NCBI GenBank assembly: GCA_032433765.1
Contig: JAVIAB010000073.1
Coordinates: 70,321,959-70,385,958, forward strand
Reading direction: 5' to 3'
Source of the DNA: Megaustenia siamemsis
Lineage: Eukaryota; Mollusca; Gastropoda; Stylommatophora; Ariophantidae
DNA: 64,000 bases
Shown piece by piece: positions 54,075 to 64,000 of the stretch; position 1 is the stretch's first letter, and every line of letters starts with the position of its first letter. The notes under the pieces were generated by a model. The model ran no database searches. It was not told the origin of the DNA and was given only the letters and a program-made list of their open reading frames with translations. Position numbers and translations under genes: made by a program.

Positions 54075-55433
54075 ATGTCACTGCTTAATACATCACATAC
54101 ATTGTGGGTTATGTAAATGCTTTTAAAATTCCCCTATTACCAAGATAATCATTCATCAATTGCAGGAAGAATTATATGGAGTAAGTACATTACTTGTAGC
54201 TTACAAGGTTTTGGTACCTCTCTTTAATCTCTCAGCTTTTGGCATTAATTTTTTTTAAATCTGTGCGTTTCTCTATATGGCCTCACTGGTTTCCACACTA
54301 TAATTTGTAATGTTTCTGGATTTCAAGTTACATGGTTGCATGTAAAATTTGTAGATTAGATTTGTATTTTTACTTTTTACAACTTTGATAATGTTTGTGA
54401 AAATACACAAGGGGCCGGTCATAATTATTTATCCTGATCATCAAAGAGTAACTAAGGACAGTCAGCATTAACCCTATTTGCATTGAAAATGTGAAGCATG
54501 CATTTGATTCTGCAAGGAGTTTTCCTGCTGTGGCACATGGTACAAAATATCTGCTGTTTGACTGTTGTCTGAACAATGGAGAAGTCAGTCTGTGATAAAA
54601 GAACCTTATGTTATAGGAGAAAACACAGAAATGTACAGAAGATGGAACTAGCATATCTTGATCCCTGCCCTTTGGATATGCTTCAATAAAAAAAAGATTG
54701 TGTAGACACTGATCTGTTCAAATGAAATTATTTTGACTGCGATGAATAAATCATGTTGGGCTTGTGCTTTAGTTTGAAAAATATAGGATACTATTCCCAA
54801 GGTATTTTCAATGTCCACCAGTAATGACAGAAATGTGCAAACGATGTTAAAAACTATGTACAAATTCAGCGTAACATTTCCTTCATTGTCAGGATAAAGA
54901 ATTATGGCCAGTCCCTTGCTAACTTAATTATATTGTCTACACTTCTATGATTGATTGGTATTTATTTTTGAAACACTGATCTCAAATTTCCATGCCTCAA
55001 AATTGGTTTGTTAATTCATCTTATGTTATGAATGATAATTACTCAAGCATGTATTTTTTTTTAATGATTCATTCGCTTTGTGAATTCATCTTCATCAACC
55101 TTTCTATTTTTCTTGGATTTCAGGTCCACAGTGTGGTTTTTAATTTTTGTGCTGTCATTCCCAGTTCTATCTGTATACATATCATAGTTTGTTTAATATC
55201 TACCTCCCAAGTATCTTCCAGTCTTCCTCTTTCAAATTTATTTTTATTTTCTGGTGCAAGACTCAATAAGTAATGCTTTGAACTGGTTTTCATATCTGCC
55301 CTAATGAGCAACTTTGTTACTTTCACTGTAACATTGTTTATCTTTCATTTGCATGCAATACCCTTATTACTTTGTATACATTTTTCTTTTCTGTGAAACA
55401 AAGAATTTAAGCTGCGTCATTACACACATCAGA

Positions 55434-55895
55434 GTTGTGGTAGCTCAGCAATTAGTGGTTGGCTCCTAGATTTCTATCTATCTATCTATTGTCCTTTCGA
55501 GCCGAAGACGGCACATAGGGCAGAACCACAATCTCAAAAACAGAAACCTTGCCTGCCAAAATGGCACATATTGCAGAGATCACTGCTCTAAAATCTATGG
55601 CGCTGTTTCCATAACAATACTTTTTACAATGACAGCTTGTCAAGCCATCGATCAACCTCCTTAGTCACCTCTTACGACATGCCTGGAAGGTCACAGTGTC
55701 ACTATTCTTTACCACCTTCATAATGAGGCCCCGGTAATACACGGGATTTACCTAGATTTACCAGGCCTTAAATAGGTAATGGATAGTTCTGGCAAAGTAG
55801 GGTGGCCTGACATGATACCAACCACATCTGCTATAAAATGTTCCATTGGTTATTGAAAAAATGATGAGCACTTACACATTTCCCATATACCTTAA
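55434..55895 (+). mobile_element. SINE S1 split by an insertion
   Basis: Head GTGGTAGCTCAGCAATTAGT at 55437, then foreign sequence from about 55475 to 55750, then the S1 body CAGGCCTTAAATAGG, GGTGGCCTGACATGATACCA and TTTCCCATATACC. Confidence 0.75.
55475..55750. mobile_element. Unclassified insertion inside SINE S1
   Basis: Starts with (TATC)n and TTCGAGCCGAAGACGG, resembling the tail of LINE-D in minus orientation, then an unrelated body with CCTCCTTAGTCACCTCTTACG and CCCGGTAATACACGGG. The latter part is shared in part with 19440-19545. Probably two elements in tandem. Confidence 0.5.
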
Positions 55896-56667
55896 GTGTG
55901 GAGGGTACCCTTTACTTTAATGTTTTACTTATTACATCTATGCTTATTTTGTACTGTCATCCTGGGCTCTATCCATGCCACTTTTTGTTACCTATGACCC
56001 TCTTTTGTATGATCTCAGAATATTATTCCAACACATATGTGGTTAGGGAGAAAAGAATAGTGCCACTACCACGTGCCATGCTTTTATAAGGTGTCTAAAG
56101 AGGTTAGGAGATATGCCAATCACTCGTCACCAAAAAATCCACAGTTTAAAAAAAAAACACAATATAACTGTTTTGTTTTCATCTCAAACTGACATTATTA
56201 GTTTTATCATCTTCAAAAAAAATATTGCAGCATCTATGGATGATGATATCCTTAGCTTGTACATACCACTCATTCTAAGAACTGATATTTTGTAAAAGTG
56301 GTTTTAATTTGTGACGTCATACACAACATGCAAAACTTTTTTTAAGCTGAAGTCACTATTTATGTATGAATGGTATTGTATTATTTTAGTAGCAAATGCT
56401 CATAAAAGGATCACAAATTAGCAAATCTGAGTTTTAGGAGATGTAATATTACATTTTTAATCACAGTATGTTTTAAAATTTGAAATACGCTTTTTTTTTC
56501 TAATCATTTTAAATATATGCATGTTTTATCTTCCTGGAAATATACAAATGAGCAAATTAATTATCAGTGACAAACAAGGGATCCAGTTAACCCATTCTTG
56601 AAAAAGGAAGGGACCCTGGAGTTTTAAGTCATGTAATTAAAGTCAAAAGAATGCTGTAGGAGTGCAT

Positions 56668-56920
56668 AGTAAAGTAAAGTACCCCCGTCACGCCACGTGG
56701 CGTATAGGGAAATATGGTGCTAGTGACCCTATATTTTACAGACCTTCAGCACATGATTTTTGGGGTAATGTGGTCAGTATTACGCCCGTGCTGCTTTACT
56801 TCCCAGAAAAAAATCCTGTACCCATTTAAGACTGGGTGAACCCGGAAGCTGTCGGTTGGGATCGAACCCTACCCCTTGTCCGTGGTAGTCCAGTTCACTA
56901 ACCACTGAGCTATCGTGGCT
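56668..56920 (-). mobile_element. SINE S1 with 13-bp target-site duplication
   Basis: Minus orientation, A box TAGCTCAGTGGTTAGTGAAC and B box GGGTTCGATCCC both intact, full body and 3' end. TGTAGGAGTGCAT (56655-56667) and TGTAGGAATGCAT (56921-56933) differ at one base. This and 28619-28873 are the best S1 copies. Confidence 0.93.
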
Positions 56921-57489
56921 TGTAGGAATGCATGAAGAAAGGAAATTCTGAAAACCAGTTGGACACTACTCTTGGCTTGAAGGAAATAGCAAAAATATGC
57001 AAGAATAGGGAAGAGGAGACTTCATGACCTGTGCTCCATGGAGAGCTGTGATTGTTTGTTTGACAGATTCTTTAGTTTAGTGTACTAGTTTGGCAATAAA
57101 AAAATCTGTCAAAGCTAAGACGCAACACCCGTCAGCTGAAACAACATTAAGAAAATGAGACACAGGACTCACTGAATTGATTACAGCAATGTCAGGGAAC
57201 AAAAGCTCTGGGATCCCTCTCCCCATTAGACCCTGTGGTCTAGTGAAGATTAGTATTTCACTCGCCCATGACACCCCTAGAAGCATCCCTACTTTTCAAC
57301 ACCTTTTTTTTAACTACAGGACCAGAATTATTGACACATTTGGTGATGTTTTGTTTATCCACATCTCCCCATCCTGTCCTAGTTTCTGCCATATTCTTGC
57401 TGCAATCAGAGTTTGTTGCTCCTGGTTCATTGATTGCTTGTGGCTGAAATAAAACAGCTTTATAATTGTAATACTCTTGGCGATTTGTT

Positions 57490-58510
57490 CACCATCATCA
57501 TCGAGTGCCTTCTCCGCAACGAAGGTTGGCTACCATGGATCGCCATTCTACTCTGTTTCTTGCTTTGATTGTGCAGGCTGTCATAGATTGACTTGTCCAT
57601 CTTTTGATGTTACTCGTCCATGTTAGTCTTGGTCTGCCTCTGCCTCTTTTACCTTGTATTTTCCCTTCCAATATTACTTTTAGTAGGCTGTTGTGTCTTT
57701 TAACATGCCCCAAAAATTTCATTTGTCTTGTCTTAATTGTATTTAGTAGTTCTCTTTTTATTTTCAGTTGTTTTAAAACTTCGTTTGTTTTCTTTTCTTT
57801 CCATCCAATTCTACCTATTCTTCTATAAATCCACATTTCAAAGGCTTCAATTTTCTGTTCTGTTTTCTTGTCTAATGTCCATGTTTCTGCACTATACAGG
57901 AATATTGAGAAGATGTAACATTTTGCCATTCTTAGTTTCAGCCCTGCTGATATTTGTTTTGTTGTTAGTATATTTTTCATGGCATTAAAATTACTTTTTG
58001 CCAAACCTATTCTTTTGTTTATTTCAATTTTATATTTTCCATTACTGGTTATAGTATGTCCCACCTGTAGCTCTGGACTGTCTCCAGATGTATTCTCTCA
58101 ACTGTGATATTTAATTGTAGGTCTTGAGAATTTTCTTTGTTTATGATCATAGTTTTAGTCTTTTTGATATTCATATCTAGTCCATACTTTTTGCTTGTTA
58201 TGTTTATCACATTAAGCAATTGTTGTAGGTCTTTAGGATTTTCTGCTAGTAGAACAGTATCATCAGCATATCTTAGATTATTGATTATCTTTCCATTAAT
58301 GTTCAGGCCAGGCATCTCTGAGATGTTTTTAAAGATTTGGTCAGTGTATAGATTGAACAAGCTTGGTGACAGGATGCATCCTTGTCTTATTTCTCTTTTT
58401 ATGTCCAGGGGTTCTCCAAGTTCTCCTTGTTATATTTTATTATTGCTGTTTGCTCCCAGTATAAATTACATATTAGTCATATGTCTGTGTCATCTAGATT
58501 TTACTTTTCA
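57490..58510 (-). mobile_element. LINE-A copy with long open C-terminal frame
   Basis: A 188-codon frame on the minus strand (58064-57498) covers GHTITSNGKYKIEINKRIG, FLYSAETWTLDKKTEQKIE, MWIYRRIGRIGWKEKKTN and KRGRGRPRLTWTSNIKRW. Upstream (58360-58049) lies NLYTDQIFKNISEMPGLN, NNLRYADDTVLLAENPKDL and TKTMIINKENSQD, with the frame break near 58065. It is 5'-truncated near 58510 and among the least decayed LINE-A copies. Confidence 0.93.
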
Positions 58511-58745
58511 TTAATTTTTGTCTTATTTTCCCAAGATTTTTTGTTTTTATAAGTGACAATCTGATATTAATGTAAAAGAGAACTGTTGATGAAAATATAA
58601 AGTTTATACTAATGGTGCCATATCATCGACTTTATCAATTTTGGGTTCTTTTATAAAATAAACAGCTTGACTGGTATATTATTTTTTAAAACAATTTGTT
58701 TTTGTGGGTTTGGTAAGATTGTTCACAAACGTTCAACTAATCCTT

Positions 58746-59024
58746 TCAAGAAAATATATAAATATATTTTCTTATACCATGTTGATCTCTGTTCCTTGTC
58801 AGTGATTTGATTTCATTGATTGAAACCTCTGGGAGTACCATGCTGCTCCTTAAATTGTACATAACAGATGAAATTGTGAGGAAATTCTTCTGATTTGAGT
58901 TTTTGCAACAATCTATAATTTGATCACCAAAAAAGGTTACTGTGTTGATCAGCCCTTCACATTTTTTACCCTCCAAGAACTGCTCAATTCCTAGTAAACT
59001 TTGACTACTGGGAACAAACGGCAA
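58746..59024 (-). other. Unrecognised 92-codon open frame
   Basis: Encodes SSQSLLGIEQFLEGKKCEG, INTVTFFGDQIIDCC and VMYNLRSSMVLPEVS. The composition looks more protein-like than the neighbouring AT-rich frames, but no family is recognised and no splice signals stand out. It could be a fragment of an unlisted transposon or chance. Confidence 0.25.
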
Positions 59025-59204
59025 ACCTTAATGTCATCCTTAAAGTTTACATTCTAATCCTGGAAGTTCACAAAACATCCTGATCGGATTTACCATTGGC
59101 CTATATTTGTTTTTCTATTAAAATAGATATTAAATATATTAGTTATAGTATTAAAAGAGTAAGAGTATCTGGACCTCTGCGCTGTGTGCCGGTTATGGCT
59201 CGTA

Positions 59205-59206
<2 letters not shown>

Positions 59207-59240
<34 letters not shown>
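59207..59240. repeat. (AT)17 microsatellite
   Basis: A clean AT array directly after CTCGTAAG. Confidence 0.97.
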
Positions 59241-59243
<3 letters not shown>

Positions 59244-59863
59244 AGTTCAAAGTGCGGCCTACTAATAACTTCTTTACAAAATTATGTAATTTACACATCC
59301 AGTCATGATTTGGGGCTCATTTTTTTTTATACCTCTGGGCTATAACTCAATTTCCTTCTGTTTAATAAAAAAAAATATGAAGATTTATTTCTTTAGGGTT
59401 CTCCTTTCAACCACAGTTTGCGATAAATTGAGTATTGATTATTATGTAATGATTAATCAAGATTTCATGTACTCACTCGTCACACATGGCTAGCAGGAGG
59501 GGAATGTGAATGTGCTAATTTCATCATAGACAGATCTATTAGATACAATCAATGAAAATACTCAAAACTAAAAACATATAATTTTTAGAGTAAGTGAAAT
59601 TTTTGACATGTAAAATCACACTTTAAAAAAAATAGAAATTTGAAACAATGTTAATGTCTTTAAGTACTTCACGTACATAATAGAATGGTTGTAATGATTT
59701 GACTGTGGAAACTTTATTTAACTATTTAATCAAACTGAACCACACATAAACAAAGAAAGCATCAATTTTTGATGTATGAACTTTGCAGAAATAATAAATT
59801 ACCATCATTTGAATTTAGGTGTTCATTCTTTTTAAAAGATATATATATATAATTCATTGTTAT

Positions 59864-59882
59864 GGGGGGGGGGGGGGGGGGG
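59864..59882. repeat. Poly-G run
   Basis: About 19 consecutive G, directly 5' of an S2 SINE head. A run this long is prone to sequencing and replication error. Confidence 0.9.
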
Positions 59883-60310
59883 CACGGGCTGGGTGGTCTA
59901 GAGGTAAGATGTCAGCCTCTGGATAGGAAGATCCAGGGTTCGATTTCCACCACCGGTGGTTGGAATTTGTCAAATATCTAAATCTAAGTTTCTTCGTGCC
60001 TTTACCCTCCCCAGTCTCTGGATAGTGAGATACGATGTCTAGCCCTTTTGGAAAATAGCGAAAAACAAGAGGTCCCATAGGTACTGGTTCATGTTAAAAA
60101 ACTCTAGGCAGTGTAAAGTCAAAAAGAGCAGACCTAGAAAGGACCAATGTTTAGGCACAAATTATTAAGCAAATCTATTTATCCATGCCAAAGATGGATG
60201 TGTCGGGCTGAAAGGTGCAGATCTCGCGGCTATGCTGTAAATTAGTGACACAATGCATTCACGCCCACTTAACGGGTGAATGCTAAGAAAGGAGATTGTT
60301 ATTAAGGAAA
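59883..60310 (+). mobile_element. tRNA-derived SINE, family S2, best copy
   Basis: A box TGGTCTAGAGGTAAGATG, B box CAGGGTTCGATTTCC, a CACCGGTG palindrome, the body GATGTCTAGCCCTTTTGG, GAGGTCCCATAGG and GGGCTGAAAGGTGC, and the 3' GGGTGAATGCTAAGAAAGG. Full length, about 430 bp. Confidence 0.92.
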
Positions 60311-60712
60311 TTTACATCTCAAATCTATGCAGAGTTCACTAAATCCATTGAATTAAAAACATTCAAGTTATTAATAGAATTTGACAATCAGCACATCATT
60401 AACAAGTTATGTAAGGTGACATGTTTTTAACAAATGTTAAATAAATTATTTTGTGAGTTTTCATTACAACAATCTTTGGGAAAGTCTTTCTGGTGACATC
60501 CACAGGGGTATATTTTTCCTGACTTCTAAGTATTGATCATGACAAAGTTTATCTTTAAAATATATTATCTTTGTAATAAAGTGGCTGGCAAGAGCTCAAA
60601 TAAAATGATATTGTTTAATCAGTTCATTACTTTCTGTTCTACAAATTCATACAGAAATACAAATATATTATTATTATTCTTAGAAATTATGGCTACTTAC
60701 TGTCATTTCAAT

Positions 60713-61125
60713 TATTAAGTGCCGTCTCTGCATCGAAGGTTGACTACAAAAGAACACCATTCCACTGTCTCTTACATTGATGGTGATGGGTCATAGGCTG
60801 ACTTGTCCATCTTTTGATGTTACTTATTTCATGAAGTAATTGTAGATCTTTATGATTTTCTGCTAGCAAAACAGTCTCATCAACATATCTTAGGTTATTA
60901 TTTTTCCATTTATTTTTCCATTAATGTTTAGGCCTGGCATCTCTGTGATCTTGTAAAGATTTGATGAGTGTATAGATTGAACAAGCTTGGTGATAGGATG
61001 CATCCCTGTCTTACTCCTCTTTTTATAGCAATGGCTGTAGAGTTCTCTTTGTTATATTTTGTTATTGCCGTTTGCTCCCAGTATAAATTACTTATTATTC
61101 ATATGTCTGTGTCATCTAGTGTGGT
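60713..61125 (-). mobile_element. LINE-A copy with large internal deletion
   Basis: Left part is the 3' end (TTAAGTGCCGTCTCTGC, then CTTGTCCATCTTTTGATG). It then jumps at about 60825 to the RT palm region (inverse of the LRYADD and LNEI parts) and continues to GATGCATCCCTGTCTTACTC, the inverse of GVRQGCI. About 700 bp of family sequence is missing between them. Confidence 0.85.
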
Positions 61126-61414
61126 GAAGAAATAGGGGGAAAAGCATGTCATAAATGATGCAACAAAAGTATTGATATTGCTCTTGATATCTTATAATAT
61201 CGTTATAGACATCTTTTTGGCATCATTCACATTCATCTATAGATAATCATTTATCTGCTTTTCATTATGAAAGCACCTCCTTGACCCACGCAATTTATGA
61301 ACATCATTAATAACATTCACACAACGTAAATGTCTAGTTAAAAGTTCTGTGTACTTATTACATGTACAGAAAATCTATGCAAATATAGTGAACATTTATG
61401 TTCTTCAACTTTAA

Positions 61415-61532
61415 TATACAGGAGTGAATCTTAACAATCAAACGAATAAGAAAGTTCTTTAGAGTCCACAATATATACAGGATTGAATCTTAACAATCAA
61501 ATGAATAAGGAAGTTCTTTAGAGTCCACAATA
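61415..61532. repeat. Tandem duplication, 2 x 59 bp
   Basis: Two adjacent copies beginning TATACAGGAGTGAATCTTAA and TATACAGGATTGAATCTTAA, with about three differences. Confidence 0.95.
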
Positions 61533-61539
61533 GTTTGGT

Positions 61540-61865
61540 TTTACAGAGTTGAGAATACTCTGGACAGCTTTTTAAAAAAAGAGGTAAAAATTATGCTTGA
61601 AAAGAAGTGAGTCCTAAAATGAAAGCTTATTTCCAACATAAGGGGAAACCATCGCCATTTTGTGTTCAAATAATCAATAGGACCAGCTGTAATGTACTAT
61701 GACAACTGGGAAAAAAATACCAGAAATAGGTGATAGCAGAGAGAAGATGCTAGACAGTTCCAAGCATTACCATGAAAGGAGAAGTAAACAGTTGAATTAA
61801 TCAGTTGTAAAAGCAGAAAGTTGTGGAGAGACATCACTTATTCCTGCAGTAGATAGATGATGAAT
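61540..61865 (+). mobile_element. Decayed LINE-B 3' fragment
   Basis: TTTTACAGAGTTGAGAATAC, then CTGGACAGCTTT, ATTTCCAACATAAGG, GATGCTAGACAGTTCC and GTTGTGGAGAGACATCAC follow the order of LINE-B coding and 3' sequence, with many changes. Confidence 0.7.
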
Positions 61866-62158
61866 AGAAGAAGTGGGAGATTTAGTTAGAGACAGAAATT
61901 CTTTCAGACGGACTGTGAATGTAATGTTCTGCAAAGGACACGCAACCTGATGATGATAAATAGTCATTAACATTTGTCTTGTAGCTTCCTTTTTTTTTTT
62001 TTTTAAAGGGAAAGATAACTATGCAAGAAGTGCACTAAATCAGTGAGCAGTTTTAGAGTATGCATGTACTAAATATTTTAATTACACTTACCTTTGGTAT
62101 GCATTATTTGGTTATAGTTATCTTAGGTTTACATAGTTTGATTATAAATTATCCACAG

Positions 62159-62285
62159 CAACTGCCAGTGATTCAGTCAAGTGTGATTGTGAGGTGCAGA
62201 TCTTGCAGGACATACATCAACCCCTTTGTTGTGTTTGTTGACCAGAGACGGTGGAAATGCAATCTTTGCTATAGAGTGAATGATT
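62159..62285 (+). CDS. Sec24AB: Sec24 (A/B class), coding exon 9: zinc finger
   Basis: Residues 596-638: [19 protein letters not shown] then [18 protein letters not shown] and YRVND. The four zinc-binding cysteines are C608, C611, C629 and C632, spaced C-x2-C and C-x2-C as in the Sec23/Sec24 zinc finger, which packs against the trunk domain and helps form the flat Sec23-Sec24 face on the membrane. The acceptor ATCCACAG|CAACTG is phase 0, and the donor GATT|GTAAGT leaves phase 1. No cysteine is missing. Confidence 0.98.
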
Positions 62286-63415
62286 GTAAGTTGCTCCTAT
62301 GCTTGTATATTAAAGATTAGATAAATGAGGCATGGATTAGAGATTGAGTATGTTGGATAAATCATGATTATATATCAATTCTAGAAGATAATGAATGATA
62401 GTTAGGGATGTGAAATTTATAGTTTTGAAGAATATGCAACATTTTTTGCTGGCCCTTATTGTGGTGTGTAAGCCATTTTAGTTGTTAGCATCTATAAACA
62501 GGATTGTTATTGCTATTATTAAACAATAAATCACTTCAATTGGCCATGATTCGATGTAAATTTATGAGAATATGGTCTTAAATAGACCTCGTATGGCTTC
62601 AATATACTTCCTATTTCTGAATTTGATATGAAAGTTAAATCCAGAAAAGCTAAACAATGAATTATTCAATGATACATAATTTTTACCTTGCCAGATGCAT
62701 GTTTGCATTACTGATAATTTAATAGAAATTGTTCATGGGAAGACAAAGTAGTCAGTTAATCCTTATTGTTGGAATAAGGAGACTTTGTGCATATGGATTC
62801 AGCTTTGGGTTTAGTATATTTATAATTTAATATTAAAGTTTGATTCATCACACACACATTCAAAAGCGGGTTTTGGCCACATTAATTGTTTTCCTCTATC
62901 ACCATATTGATGGTACACATTAAACTAGTTTTGTTCATTTTAATGGGTTCTGACAAAAGAAAAAATAACAAAATTAATAAATTGAAGATAAAGAAATCCA
63001 TTATAACAGCAGAAATACTATTTTTTATGTCATTCTATCTTCTTCTTCTTTTCTCTTTCACTGATACCTAAAAGGTGTCGTGATTTATATCATTTGTCGT
63101 TCTTGTGCTGCTCGAATTGTCTGAATTAGTGATTTTCCTTTGTTGTTACATGTCTCTGTCACTGCATCTATCCATCTTCTTCTGGGTCTTCCTCTTGGTC
63201 TTTTCCCATGCATTCTCGAGAAGAACGCTGTCATTCTATAATGCAGCCTAAACAGTGTTCCTCTTTAATTGAATATTTGATTTTGGGAATTATATTTCAT
63301 GTAGCTGTCATATCTGTTCTTATTTAGGTTAAGCTTTTATTTATTTATTTATTTTTTTTTTCATGATACCATGTCAAAAATAAGATACTGTAACAAATTA
63401 ATGGTGTGGTTTCAG
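62286..63415 (+). other. Sec24AB: Sec24 intron 9
   Basis: Donor GTAAGT, acceptor GGTTTCAG. Contains one minus-strand LINE-C 3' fragment. The rest, 62286-63040 and 63236-63415, is AT-rich with no feature seen. Confidence 0.88.
63043..63235 (-). mobile_element. LINE-C 3' fragment
   Basis: Reverse complement of the last about 190 bp of the LINE-C at 33065-33290: the tail CTTCTTCTTCTTTTCTCTTT, then GATTTATATCATTTGTCGTT (stop and Gln-Met-Ile end) and CTTCCTCTTGGTCTTTTCC (the SRGRPRR part). It confirms the family's 3' boundary. Confidence 0.9.
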
Positions 63416-63525
63416 TGCCAGATGAGTTCTCCTTTGATCCAGTTAGTAAAACATATGGTGATCCTCAGAGGAGACCAGAGGTGAAATCTGCAACAATAGA
63501 GTTCATTGCTCCATCTGAATACATG
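63416..63525 (+). CDS. Sec24AB: Sec24 (A/B class), coding exon 10: start of trunk domain
   Basis: Residues 638-674: LPDEFSFDPVSKTYGDPQRR then PEVKSATIEFIAPSEYM. This is the conserved link from zinc finger to the trunk (von Willebrand A-like) domain, which contacts Sec23. The acceptor TTTCAG|TGCCAG completes a Leu codon, and the donor TACATG|GTCAGT leaves phase 0. Later exons (trunk, beta-barrel, helical and gelsolin-like parts, roughly 400-450 residues in the family) lie beyond the window. Confidence 0.97.
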
Positions 63526-64000
63526 GTCAGTTTTGTATTGTCTTATTATAATTAAGCATTTATTGAGTTAGTTGGTTACACATTTCCAACTTATACTGCT
63601 TTTCATTGTCATCGAGTGTCTCTGGAAGGTTGGCTGCTATGGAGCACCATTCTGCTCTGTCTCTTGCTTTGATAGTGCAGGTTGTCATAGGCTGACTTGT
63701 CCATCTTTTGATGTTACTCATCCATGTTAGTCTTGGTCTGCCTCTGCCTCTTTTACCTTGCATTTTCCCTTCCAAGATTACTTTTAGTAAGCTGCTGTGT
63801 CTTTAATATGCCCCAAAAATCTCATTTGTCTTGTTTGAATTGTGCTTAGTAGTTCTCTTTTCATTTTTAGTTGTTTTAAGACTTCATCGTTTGTTTTCTT
63901 TTCTTTCCATCCTATTCTTCATATTCTTATATAAATCCACATTTCAAACGTTTCAATTTTCTGTTCTGTTTTCTTGTCTAATGTCCATGTTTCTGCACCA
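63526..64000 (-). mobile_element. LINE-A 3' fragment running off the window
   Basis: LINE-A sequence starts at about 63600 (CATTGTCATCGAGTGTCTC), encoding GKRGRGRPRLTW and KRWTSQPM on the minus strand, and continues through the KQLKMKREL and WTLDKKTEQ parts to the edge. The first 75 bp are the start of Sec24 intron 10 (donor GTCAGT). The element lies just 75 bp downstream of exon 10. Confidence 0.88.

Larger units (their letters stand above)
39944..62158 (+). other. Sec24AB: Sec24 intron 8 (22.2 kb)
   Basis: Donor GTAAGT, acceptor TATCCACAG. Most of it is transposable element, listed separately. Stretches with nothing recognised: 39944-40519, 43430-44084, 49600-49980, 54075-55430, 55900-56650, 56934-57489, 58520-58745, 59241-59860, 60311-60710, 61126-61410 and 61870-62158. 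Confidence 0.85.

Noticed and set aside
4797..63525. Sec24 C/D class, or Sec23
   Set aside because: The blocks around the zinc finger ([30 protein letters not shown]) match my memory of the A/B class of Sec24 better than C/D or Sec23. Formal alignment would settle it.

Overview
The window is eukaryotic nuclear DNA from an animal. It is AT-rich and intron-rich, with GT-AG splice sites, tRNA-derived SINEs, non-LTR retrotransposons (LINEs), DNA transposons and microsatellites. I see no prokaryotic operon, CRISPR array or rRNA gene. The repeat types and the gene sequence fit a lophotrochozoan, most likely a mollusc. That placement is inference from recalled repeat styles, not proof.

One host gene spans most of the window on the + strand: Sec24 of the A/B class, the cargo-selecting subunit of the COPII vesicle coat. 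Ten coding exons can be placed with exact GT-AG boundaries: 4797-4878, 14394-14945, 17094-17198, 20771-20860, 22690-23282, 27274-27417, 37850-37965, 39841-39943, 62159-62285 and 63416-63525. Their phases join without a break. The exons total 2022 nt, which is 674 codons. They cover the Pro/Gln-rich N-terminal tail, the segment leading into the structured core, the four-cysteine zinc finger and the start of the trunk domain. The gene continues past the right edge. A TATA-less promoter with palindromic NRF1-like and ETS-like sites lies at about 4570-4610, and an in-frame stop at 4782 fixes the start codon.

Everything else is repeat-derived. I use working names. LINE-A is the most abundant, with at least 13 fragments on both strands, and ends in a C-terminal GKRGRGRPRLTW motif and a (GAT)n tail. 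LINE-B ends in (GATGAT)n and has a near-full-length minus copy at 27570-30680. LINE-C is at 31125-33290. LINE-D is a set of 3' fragments. LINE-E is at 25046-27056, nested in a LINE-B. LINE-F is a LINE-B relative. LINE-I carries RT plus RNase H, at 6898-9550 and 45951-47211. Five tRNA-like SINE families are called S1 to S5. DNA transposons are an IS630/Tc1/mariner-type element with about 105-bp inverted termini (40520-43429), two piggyBac-like TTAA elements (36501-37821, 52628-54074) and the right end of a mariner (about 49249-49599).

Points most worth a second look: the LINE-I insertion at 6764-9550 carries at its 5' end a perfect 121-bp inverted copy of the DNA lying just beyond its 3' end; a piggyBac-like element ends 28 bp before a Sec24 exon; a 36-T run sits beside the exon 4 acceptor; a 172-codon open frame joins non-repeat sequence to a mariner transposase tail; and an (AT)n array has grown inside a conserved reverse transcriptase motif.
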